NCBI GenBank assembly: GCA_016880225.1
Contig: JAEHDT010000172.1
Location: forward strand, 1-11,945
DNA: 11,945 bases
Source: Gemmatimonadota bacterium
GTDB taxonomy: Bacteria; Gemmatimonadota; Gemmatimonadetes; Gemmatimonadales; GWC2-71-9
Direction of reading: 5' to 3'
The position numbers and the translations under genes were made by a program. Below are positions 6,619 to 11,945 of the stretch, piece after piece. Numbering within the stretch: position 1 is the first letter of the stretch; each line of letters opens with the position of its first letter. The notes below the pieces were generated by a model. It was given only the letters and a program-made list of their open reading frames with translations, was not told the DNA's origin and did no database searches.

Positions 6619-7686
6619 ATGCGCTTCGGCTATTGGCTGCCGGTGTTCGGCGGGTGGCTCCGCAACGTTCCCGACGAGGGGATGGAGGCGAGCTGGGACT
6701 ACGTGCGCCGCCTGGCGCAGCGGAGCGAGCAGATCGGGTTCGACGTGACGCTCGTCGCGGAGCTGAATCTGAACGACATCAAGGGCGCGGAGGCGCCGTC
6801 GCTCGACGCCTGGAGCACCGCGGCGGCGCTCGCGGCGGTGACCGAGCGGCTCGAGCTGATGGTGGCGGTGCGGCCCACGTTCCATCCGCCCGCCCTGCTC
6901 GCCAAACAGGCGGCGAACATCGATCGGATCTCGGGCGGGCGGCTGACGCTGAACGTCGTGTCGTCGTGGTGGGCGGGCGAGGCGAAGCAGTATGGCGTCG
7001 AGTTCGACGAGCACGACGCCCGCTACGCCCGTACGGCGGAGTGGCTCGCGGTGGTGAGCGGAATGTGGTCGGCGCCACGCTTCAGCTTGGCGGGAAAGTA
7101 TTACCGCGTGGAGGAGGCGATCCTCGAGCCGAAGCCCGTGGCGCGCCCCCGTCCCACGATCTATGCCGGCGGGGAATCCGAGGCGGCGAAACAGCTCATC
7201 GCGCGCGACTGCGACGCGTACCTGATGCACGGCGATCCGCCGGAGCGCGTGGCCGCGAAGGTGGCCGATATGCGGGCGCGGCGGGCCGGCCTGAACCTTT
7301 CACCGCTCACGTTCGGGGTCGCCGGATACGTCGTGTGCGCCGGCACGGAGGCGGCGGCGCGCGCCGAGGTCGCCCGCATCACCGACGTGCGCCAGAGCGC
7401 AGCCGGATACGCGAACTATCAGGATTGGCTGGCCAACACCCAGCTGGAGCAGCGGGTGAGCCTCGAGGACTACTCCGTGTCGAACCGTGGGCTCAAGGCG
7501 GGGCTCGTAGGCACCTCCGAGCAGATCGCCGAACGGATCGGCGAATTCCAGCGTGCCGGGGTGGATCTCCTCCTGTTGCAGTTCAGCCCGCAGCACGAGG
7601 AAATGGAGCGGTTCGCCGCCGAGGTCATGCCTCTCGTGGGCGAGGTCACGGCCGGGCGGCGAGCACCAGTCCCCCGAGGCACATGA
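6619..7686 (+). CDS. LLM-class FMNH2-dependent monooxygenase (SsuD/SfnG-like)
   Basis: The protein has 355 residues and a luciferase-like TIM barrel. ATG 6619 follows AGGAGG at 6603-6608 and begins only 2 bp after the ATP-grasp stop. Family marks are the start FGYWLPVFGGWL, GFDVTLVAE (40-48), a long ISGGRLTLNVVSSWWAGE stretch (104-121), EHDARY (131-136) and YLMHGDPPE, close to the SsuD motif YLTWGEPPE. Such enzymes use FMNH2 and O2 to oxygenate and often split C-S, C-N or C-C bonds; SsuD acts on alkanesulfonates, SfnG on dimethyl sulfone and RutA on uracil. By manual alignment SsuD Arg226 and His228 correspond to A235 and Y237, and Tyr331 to S323. The flexible-loop Arg297 appears kept as R290. 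A true alkanesulfonate monooxygenase is therefore unlikely and the substrate is unknown. The last 41 bp overlap the convergent transporter gene. Confidence 0.9.
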   Translation: MRFGYWLPVFGGWLRNVPDEGMEASWDYVRRLAQRSEQIGFDVTLVAELNLNDIKGAEAPSLDAWSTAAALAAVTERLELMVAVRPTFHPPALLAKQAANIDRISGGRLTLNVVSSWWAGEAKQYGVEFDEHDARYARTAEWLAVVSGMWSAPRFSLAGKYYRVEEAILEPKPVARPRPTIYAGGESEAAKQLIARDCDAYLMHGDPPERVAAKVADMRARRAGLNLSPLTFGVAGYVVCAGTEAAARAEVARITDVRQSAAGYANYQDWLANTQLEQRVSLEDYSVSNRGLKAGLVGTSEQIAERIGEFQRAGVDLLLLQFSPQHEEMERFAAEVMPLVGEVTAGRRAPVPRGT

Positions 7687-8071
7687 GCAGTCCCGCGACG
7701 TGGCGCGCCGCAAGCTGCTCGCGGTAGCCGATCACGCCGACGATCACGAGCAGCAGCGCGGTCGTGGCGTTCGCGACCACCGACGCCAGGCTGATGCGCC
7801 ACCCGGCGCGGTAGGCGAGCAGCACCGCGAGCTCCACGCCCACGATCGAGAGCCCCACGACGTAGGTCGCCCAATTCAGCTGCCTGAGGGAGCGCAGAAA
7901 CACCGCTCCGCCCGGCGCGAACGGCACGGCGGCGAGGCAGACCGCGAGCGACGTCGCGTACGTCGCCACGAGCGACACCATCGGGTTCACGGCGGGGACG
8001 ATCGACTTCTGGGCGATGTGGTACAGCGTGGTGGCGAGTGCGGTGAGCACAATGGGCAGGTAGAAGAGCAT
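7646..8071 (-). CDS. Single-domain EamA/DMT-superfamily transporter
   Basis: The protein has 141 residues with about five hydrophobic segments (residues 3-20, 30-52, 67-88, 95-115 and 122-139) and very few charges. This is one EamA domain where common DMT exporters have two, so it should work as a homodimer, like other half-size DMT proteins (EmrE/SMR-like scale). The segment GYREQLAARHVAGLLMCLGG resembles the conserved end of EamA domains. Members move metabolites, amino acids or drugs across the inner membrane; the substrate is unknown. ATG 8071 has GGAG 11 nt upstream on its strand. The gene overlaps the 3' end of the monooxygenase by 41 bp tail to tail, and its start is only 29 bp from the divergent MATE start. 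Confidence 0.85.
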   Translation of the reverse strand: MLFYLPIVLTALATTLYHIAQKSIVPAVNPMVSLVATYATSLAVCLAAVPFAPGGAVFLRSLRQLNWATYVVGLSIVGVELAVLLAYRAGWRISLASVVANATTALLLVIVGVIGYREQLAARHVAGLLMCLGGLVLAARP

Positions 8072-8082
8072 TGCGAGCCGAT

Positions 8083-8091
8083 CTCCGGGAG
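8083..8091. promoter_or_regulatory. Back-to-back Shine-Dalgarno sequences for the two divergent transporters
   Basis: CTCCGGGAG reads GGGAG on the plus strand (8087-8091), 9 nt before TTG 8101 of the MATE gene. On the minus strand it reads GGAG (8083-8086), 11 nt before ATG 8071 of the EamA gene. Nine bases thus serve ribosomes in both directions. This is the reason for preferring TTG 8101 over TTG 8071 for the MATE protein. Confidence 0.5.
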
Positions 8092-8100
8092 CGTGGTGGC

Positions 8101-9531
8101 TTGATAGATAGCGGAGTAGAGCGGGCCGCGGAGGATGCGACCCAGTCCCCCGGCTGGTGGGCCACCGTACGCCGGGCGCTGCGCGGCTCCCACCACGACT
8201 ACACGGCCGGTCCGCTCGGCCAGGCCATCGTGTTGCTCGCGATCCCCATGGTCACCGAGATGATCATGGAGTCGGTGTTCGCGGTGGTGGACGTGTTCTG
8301 GGTCGCCCATCTCGGGGCCGACGCCGTCGCCACGGTCGGCCTGACGGAGTCGTTGCTGAGCCTCATCTACACGGCGGCGATGGGGCTCTCGATCGGCGTG
8401 ACGGCGATGGTGGCCCGACGCATCGGCGAGCGAAACCCCGCAGGAGCGGCCGAGGCGGCGGTGCAGGGCATCGCGCTCGGCCTGGTCGCGGCGGCGGTGA
8501 TCGGCGGCGCGGGCGTGGCGCTCGCGCCGCGCCTGCTCGCGGTCATGGGCGCCACGCCGGAGGTGCAGGCGCTGGGGTTGAACTATACCCGCGTCATGCT
8601 CGGCGGCAACGCGACGATCCTGCTGCTGTTCCTCATCAACGCGATGTTTCGCGGCGCGGGTGACGCGGCGATCGCGATGCGGGTGCTCTGGCTCGCGAAC
8701 TGGATCAACATCCTGCTCGGCCCCTGCCTGATCTTCGGGCTCGGTCCGTTCCCGCGACTCGGCGTCACCGGCGCCGCGATCGCGACGAACATCGGGCGCG
8801 GCACCGGGGTGCTGTATCAGCTGTACCGGCTGTGGCGCGGGGACGGGCGCGTAGTGATCCGGCGCGCGCAGCTCGTGCTCAAGGCGGGCGTGATGCGCAC
8901 GCTGCTGCGGCTGTCGGGCTCGGGAACGCTGCAGGTGCTGATCGGGACCGCGAGCTGGATCGGTCTGGTGCGCATCATCTCGAGCTTCGGGTCGGACGCG
9001 GTGGCGGGTTACACGATCGCGATCCGGGTCATTGTGTTCGCCCTGCTGCCGTCGTGGGGGCTCGCCAACGCCGCGGCGACCCTGGTGGGGCAGAACCTCG
9101 GCGCCGTGAAGCCGGACCGCGCCGAGCGGGCGGTGTGGCTCGCCGGCTTCTACAACATGCTGTTCCTCGGGTCCGTGGGCGCGCTGTTCGTGGCGTTCGC
9201 GGGTCCGATCGTCGGCGTGTTCACGCACGACCCCACCGTGGCGCCGGTGGCGGAGCTGTGCCTCAAGACCATCAGCTACGGGTTCCTGTTCTACGCCTAC
9301 GGCATGGTGCTCACGCAATCGTTCAACGGCGCGGGAGACACGTGGACCCCAACGCTCATCAACGTGGGCTGCTTCTGGCTGTGGGAGATCCCGCTCGCGT
9401 ACACGCTGGCGCGCCGCGGGGGGCTGGGGCCGCGCGGCGTGGCGCTCGCCGTCATGATCGCGTTCTCGACCGTCGCCGTCGTGAGCGCGCTGCTGTTCCG
9501 GCGCGGGCGCTGGAAGGCGCGACCCGTGTAG
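8101..9531 (+). CDS. MATE-family multidrug/metabolite exporter
   Basis: With TTG 8101 the protein has 476 residues. An in-frame TTG at 8071 would add ten residues but sits inside the divergent start codon. No ATG occurs before the first membrane helix. The layout is the usual 12 helices in two pseudo-symmetric halves. Each half has the MATE repeat motif: MFRGAGDA (182-189) and SFNGAGDT (407-414). The start of helix 1 (PLGQAIVLLAIPMVTEMIMESVFAVVDVFW, in parts) with the VDVFWVAHLG stretch is typical of NorM/DinF-like proteins. Such transporters expel cationic drugs or metabolites using Na+ or H+. It is divergent from the EamA gene and downstream of the flavin operon, so a role in exporting its product is possible but unproven. 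It is followed by 165 bp of non-coding sequence. Confidence 0.92.
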   Translation: MIDSGVERAAEDATQSPGWWATVRRALRGSHHDYTAGPLGQAIVLLAIPMVTEMIMESVFAVVDVFWVAHLGADAVATVGLTESLLSLIYTAAMGLSIGVTAMVARRIGERNPAGAAEAAVQGIALGLVAAAVIGGAGVALAPRLLAVMGATPEVQALGLNYTRVMLGGNATILLLFLINAMFRGAGDAAIAMRVLWLANWINILLGPCLIFGLGPFPRLGVTGAAIATNIGRGTGVLYQLYRLWRGDGRVVIRRAQLVLKAGVMRTLLRLSGSGTLQVLIGTASWIGLVRIISSFGSDAVAGYTIAIRVIVFALLPSWGLANAAATLVGQNLGAVKPDRAERAVWLAGFYNMLFLGSVGALFVAFAGPIVGVFTHDPTVAPVAELCLKTISYGFLFYAYGMVLTQSFNGAGDTWTPTLINVGCFWLWEIPLAYTLARRGGLGPRGVALAVMIAFSTVAVVSALLFRRGRWKARPV

Positions 9532-9637
9532 CCGGGGAGTGTTGCGCCGACGCATCACGTCTTACCGCTTGACAGCGGAACGCGTCGCGTCCCACTCTGG
9601 TATCAGCCCAGGCGAAGAAAAAATGCGAGAAGGTTCC

Positions 9638-9674
9638 CGGCCCCGTTGCGCCCGCGATTCGGCCAACGGGGCCG
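9638..9674. promoter_or_regulatory. 11-bp inverted repeat (hairpin) in the leader of the sensor kinase gene
   Basis: CGGCCCCGTTG (9638-9648) and CAACGGGGCCG (9664-9674) are perfect inverted copies separated by 15 nt. The structure ends 10 nt before the Shine-Dalgarno sequence of the kinase gene and lies 107 bp after the MATE stop. No U-tract follows it on the plus strand, so it is a poor intrinsic terminator for the MATE transcript. An operator or a leader hairpin is as likely. The remaining part of this gap (9532-9637) holds a consensus TTGACA at 9569-9574 but no convincing -10 at 16-18 bp. Confidence 0.45.
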
Positions 9675-9684
9675 TGTCGTCTCT

Positions 9685-9690
9685 GGGAGG
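9685..9690 (+). promoter_or_regulatory. Shine-Dalgarno sequence fixing the kinase start
   Basis: GGGAGG lies 6 nt before ATG 9697. The frame stays open upstream, but earlier starts would fall inside the leader hairpin and add non-conserved Arg/Gly-rich residues. Confidence 0.7.
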
Positions 9691-9696
9691 TGCGGC

Positions 9697-11535
9697 ATGG
9701 ACGCGAGACAGCTGCTCGACAGCCTGGATCTCGGGGTGGCCACGGTGGCCCCCGACTGGACGATCACGGAATGGTCGGCGGGCGCGGCGCGCATCACGGC
9801 GCTGCCGTCGGAGCGCGTGGTGGGCCGGAGCTTCTGGAGCGCCTTTCCAGCGGCCAAGGGCACCGCGCTCGAGCGCCTGATGGGTGGCGTCTTCGACGAC
9901 GGCAGGCCTCAGACGTACCTCATGCCCGTCGGGGCACCGGAGTCTGCCGTCGCCGTCTTCGAGACGCGGATCACCGCCGGGCCGGAAGAGCATCTCGTCG
10001 TCGCCTTCCGGCCGGTCCGCGAGGAGCTTGCGCCCGAGTCGCGGGCGGCGCAGCTCTTGAGCGCGCTCGAGACCGAGCGCCGGCTGTATCTCCAGCTGTT
10101 CAGCTCGCTCCCGACGCCCGCCCTCGTGCTCGCGGGGGACGGCCAAATCCTCGACGCGAACCCCGAGGGCGCGAAGCTGCTCGGCGCGCGCGACGCGGCG
10201 GGGTTGCGCGGCCAGGCGCTCGTGGACTGGACGCCCTCCTCGCAGCGCGCGCCGATCGGGAGCGCGCTGCGCGGCGCCGTCACGGGGCGTCAGGACCTGC
10301 GACTCACGATCGAGTTTGCCGGGGAGCCGGCGCGCGAGGTGCAAGCGGTGATCGTGAACGTCGACCCCGTGCGCGCGTCCCCCAAGCTGTTGTTCCTCGC
10401 CGTCGACGTGTCGCGCGAGCTGCTGCTGCAGCAGCGGCTGCTCCAGGCGGACCGGCTGTCGCAGCTCGGGGCCCTTGTTTCGGGCGTGGCGCACGAGCTG
10501 AACAACCCGCTCGCGGCGATCGCCGCGTTCGGTGAGGCCCTCGCGATGGATCCCAGTCAGACCGACGTGGCCGAGAGCGCCGAGGTGATCCGCAGCGAGG
10601 CGATGCGGGCTGGCCGGATCATCCAGACGCTGCTCGATTTCGCGCGCCAGCGGCCGCGCACGCAGGCCGCCGTGGACCTGGGAGAGATCGCCGAACGGGT
10701 GCTGGCGCTGCAGCGCAGCGCGCTCAAGAAGGCGCGGATCCGCGCCGCGGTGTCGGTGCCCGGCGACGTCCCCGCGGTGGCGGGCGACCCGCAGGAGCTA
10801 CAGCAGGTGCTCTTGAACGCCGTGGTCAACGCCCGCCAGGCGATCGAAGGCACGCACCGCGCGGGCCAGATCACGATCACCGCGCGGCCGACCGACCACC
10901 ACGTGGTCGTGACCGTGCAGGACACCGGGCCCGGCGTGCCGCCCGAGATCCTCGACCGGGTGTTCGAGCCGTTCTTTTCGACCAAGGCGGAGCACGGGAC
11001 CGGGCTCGGGCTGGCCATCAGCTTCGGACTGGTGCGGGCGATGGGCGGCCGCATGTGGATGCAGAACGTCGAGGGCGGCGGTGCGCAGCTCTCCTTCGAG
11101 GTCCCGGTGGACGCCCAGGGCACGGCCACCCAGGCGCGCGACCAGGCCCGGCGCGGGGAGAAGCGTCTCTCGGTTCTCGTGGTCGAGGACGACGAGGCCG
11201 TGCGCCGCGCCGTAGCGCTGCTCGCCAAGCGGCTCGGCCACGAGGTGACCGCCGTGGGTCGATTCGACGACGCCGCGCAGCGCCTGGGAGATTCCGCCGC
11301 GCGCTACGATGCGCTCCTCGTGGACGTGCACCTGGATGAGGAGCATACCGGCTTCGATCTGTTCGAGCGGCTGCGGGGCGACGGGCGGGGGCTCGAGCAG
11401 CGCATCGTGTTCACCACGGGGGATTCGATCTCGGCGCAGACCCGGGAAGCCCTGGAGCGCGCCGACCGGCCCGTCTTGCGCAAGCCGTTCAGTCTCGATG
11501 ATCTGCGCGAGATGCTGGAGCGGGTGGCGGGCTAG
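9697..11535 (+). CDS. Soluble hybrid sensor histidine kinase: PAS-PAS-HisKA-HATPase-receiver (NtrB-like)
   Basis: The protein has 612 residues and no membrane segment, so it senses a cytoplasmic signal. PAS-like domains lie at about 5-107 and 131-240. HisKA follows (252-315) with phospho-acceptor H266 in AHELNNPLAAI, the H-box form seen in NtrB-type kinases. The ATPase domain (360-476) has the N box N374-x3-N378, G1 box D409-T-G-P-G, F box FEPFFSTK and G2 box HGTGLGLA (433-440). A receiver domain (492-608) carries acidic E497-D498-D499, phospho-acceptor D543, T573/T574 and K596, all needed for phosphorylation. Every catalytic element is present. The attached receiver suggests a phosphorelay or a self-limiting phosphate sink. 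The NtrC/Fis-type gene converging from the right is the natural partner candidate. The gene's TAG shares a CTAG overlap with a small minus-strand ORF. Confidence 0.94.
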   Translation: MDARQLLDSLDLGVATVAPDWTITEWSAGAARITALPSERVVGRSFWSAFPAAKGTALERLMGGVFDDGRPQTYLMPVGAPESAVAVFETRITAGPEEHLVVAFRPVREELAPESRAAQLLSALETERRLYLQLFSSLPTPALVLAGDGQILDANPEGAKLLGARDAAGLRGQALVDWTPSSQRAPIGSALRGAVTGRQDLRLTIEFAGEPAREVQAVIVNVDPVRASPKLLFLAVDVSRELLLQQRLLQADRLSQLGALVSGVAHELNNPLAAIAAFGEALAMDPSQTDVAESAEVIRSEAMRAGRIIQTLLDFARQRPRTQAAVDLGEIAERVLALQRSALKKARIRAAVSVPGDVPAVAGDPQELQQVLLNAVVNARQAIEGTHRAGQITITARPTDHHVVVTVQDTGPGVPPEILDRVFEPFFSTKAEHGTGLGLAISFGLVRAMGGRMWMQNVEGGGAQLSFEVPVDAQGTATQARDQARRGEKRLSVLVVEDDEAVRRAVALLAKRLGHEVTAVGRFDDAAQRLGDSAARYDALLVDVHLDEEHTGFDLFERLRGDGRGLEQRIVFTTGDSISAQTREALERADRPVLRKPFSLDDLREMLERVAG

Positions 11536-11633
11536 GCGGCGCGCACCACGGCGCGCGCGCGCCGGCGGCGCCGCGCTTCCTTGCGGCTTTCCTCGTAGTG
11601 CGCCACCGTCCGGCGCAGCCCCTCGGTAGTCAC
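11532..11633 (-). CDS. Possible 33-aa Arg-rich small protein coupled to the Fis-type regulator
   Basis: GTG at 11633 overlaps the stop of the upstream regulator gene (GTGA, 11630-11633). The frame runs 33 codons to a TAG at 11532-11534. The peptide begins MTTEGLRRTVAHYEESRKEA and then becomes a run of arginines with a few Ala/Val. The first 20 residues could form a charged amphipathic helix and the tail could bind nucleic acid. Its stop and the kinase gene's stop share the palindrome CTAG (11532-11535). The tight joints on both sides favour a real gene, but there is no clear Shine-Dalgarno sequence. In DNA this rich in GC, short Arg-rich frames arise by chance. I recognise no family. Confidence 0.35.
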   Translation of the reverse strand: MTTEGLRRTVAHYEESRKEARRRRRARAVVRAA

Positions 11634-11944
11634 GCGGCCCGTCCGTCCGGCGCGCCCATCGGCACTTTCAGTGCCACATCGTTCGTCGTGGCGTCCTCGG
11701 CCCCCTCTCCCTCCGGTCCGGTCTCGCACTCCACCACCCATCCGGCGGTGGGGCTGCGCTGCAGCCCGTGCCGCTCCATCAGGCGGTACAGGGTCGTGCG
11801 ATCGACCCCGGCAATGCGGGCCGCCTTGGACATGTTACCGCTCGCCCGGTTGACGAGCCACGTCAAGTACTGGCGCTCGAACTGCGCGATGACGCGGTCG
11901 CGGGCGACGTGATAGCTCTCCTCGAGCAGCGTAGAGACCAGCGA
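11630..11944 (-). CDS. Fis-type HTH C-terminus of an NtrC-family/sigma54-type regulator (5' end outside window)
   Basis: The frame is open from the right edge and gives 104 visible residues ending at a TGA at 11630-11632. Visible residues 10-30 (SYHVARDRVIAQFERQYLTW and on) are the helix that leads into a Fis-type DNA-binding domain. GNMSKAARIAGVDRTTLYRL (36-55), then RHGL, is a textbook Fis-family helix-turn-helix as found at the end of NtrC-type response regulators. About 40 further residues, acidic and Gly/Ala/Thr-rich, follow the HTH; such a tail is longer than usual. Receiver and AAA+ domains are presumed to lie beyond the window and are not seen. A short Fis-only or receiver-Fis (PrrA/ActR-like) protein is also possible. 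It converges on the hybrid kinase, a likely partner. Confidence 0.85.
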   Translation of the reverse strand, partial: SLVSTLLEESYHVARDRVIAQFERQYLTWLVNRASGNMSKAARIAGVDRTTLYRLMERHGLQRSPTAGWVVECETGPEGEGAEDATTNDVALKVPMGAPDGRAA

Positions 11945-11945
11945 C

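Noticed and set aside
7987..9558. 523-codon open frame on the minus strand opposite the MATE gene
   Set aside because: The composition (Arg, His, Asp, Glu, Gln repeats) is what a reverse-strand reading of GC-rich membrane-protein codons gives. The MATE protein on the plus strand is unmistakable.
9569..9606. TTGACA (9569-9574) with TATCAG (9601-9606) as a promoter for the kinase gene
   Set aside because: The spacing is 26 bp, too long for a sigma70 promoter, and no acceptable -10 lies at 16-18 bp.
9562..10494. 310-codon minus-strand open frame opposite the PAS domains of the kinase
   Set aside because: Low-complexity Arg/Leu/Glu shadow of the kinase gene with no recognisable motif and no ribosome binding site.
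11550..11563. Alternating GC tract and 14-bp palindrome as Z-DNA or a two-way terminator between convergent genes
   Set aside because: No T-tract on either side, and it is explained by the Arg/Ala codons of the small ORF and by high GC content.

Overview
The window is very GC-rich and densely coded on both strands. It carries ten protein genes with good support, two of them cut by the window edges, plus one weakly supported 33-codon ORF. I see no rRNA, tRNA, CRISPR array, insertion sequence or phage gene. Gene content and style suggest a soil-type environmental bacterium, possibly Gemmatimonadota or a neighbouring phylum. The hints are GTG/TTG starts, a CGNR zinc-finger regulator, a secreted amidohydrolase with an extra N-terminal domain, a DUF6498 membrane protein and an NtrC/Fis-type regulator. 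The phylum is inferred from protein flavour only, with no marker gene to confirm it.

Left block (1-3126, + strand). The C-terminal end of a CGNR zinc-finger regulator overlaps by ATGA the start of an exported metal-dependent amidohydrolase. A CPBP-family membrane protease follows 18 bp later. The three look like one transcript. Converging on them with a 5-bp gap is a minus-strand pair: a DUF6498 membrane protein and, again through an ATGA overlap, a lipoprotein with a glycoside-hydrolase-like TIM-barrel pattern.

Central block (4850-7686). A 248-bp divergent intergenic region holds a nearly perfect 38-bp palindrome just before the ribosome binding site of a three-gene operon. The operon encodes an SsuE/MsuE-type NAD(P)H:FMN reductase, a RimK-like ATP-grasp ligase and an LLM-class (SsuD/SfnG-like) FMNH2-dependent monooxygenase. 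The reductase presumably supplies FMNH2 to the monooxygenase. The ATP-grasp enzyme between them is not part of the textbook alkanesulfonate system. By my manual alignment the monooxygenase also lacks several SsuD active-site residues. This is the best candidate here for an undescribed pathway.

Right block (7646-11945). A single-domain EamA/DMT transporter runs antisense and overlaps the 3' end of the monooxygenase by 41 bp. It is divergent, with only 29 bp between start codons, from a MATE-family exporter. Next is a soluble PAS-PAS-histidine kinase-receiver hybrid of the NtrB type, with a long hairpin in its leader. The window closes with the Fis-type HTH end of a presumed NtrC-family regulator on the minus strand. 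A possible 33-aa Arg-rich ORF is attached to it by a GTGA overlap and shares a CTAG stop overlap with the kinase gene. Kinase and regulator may be a phosphorelay pair.
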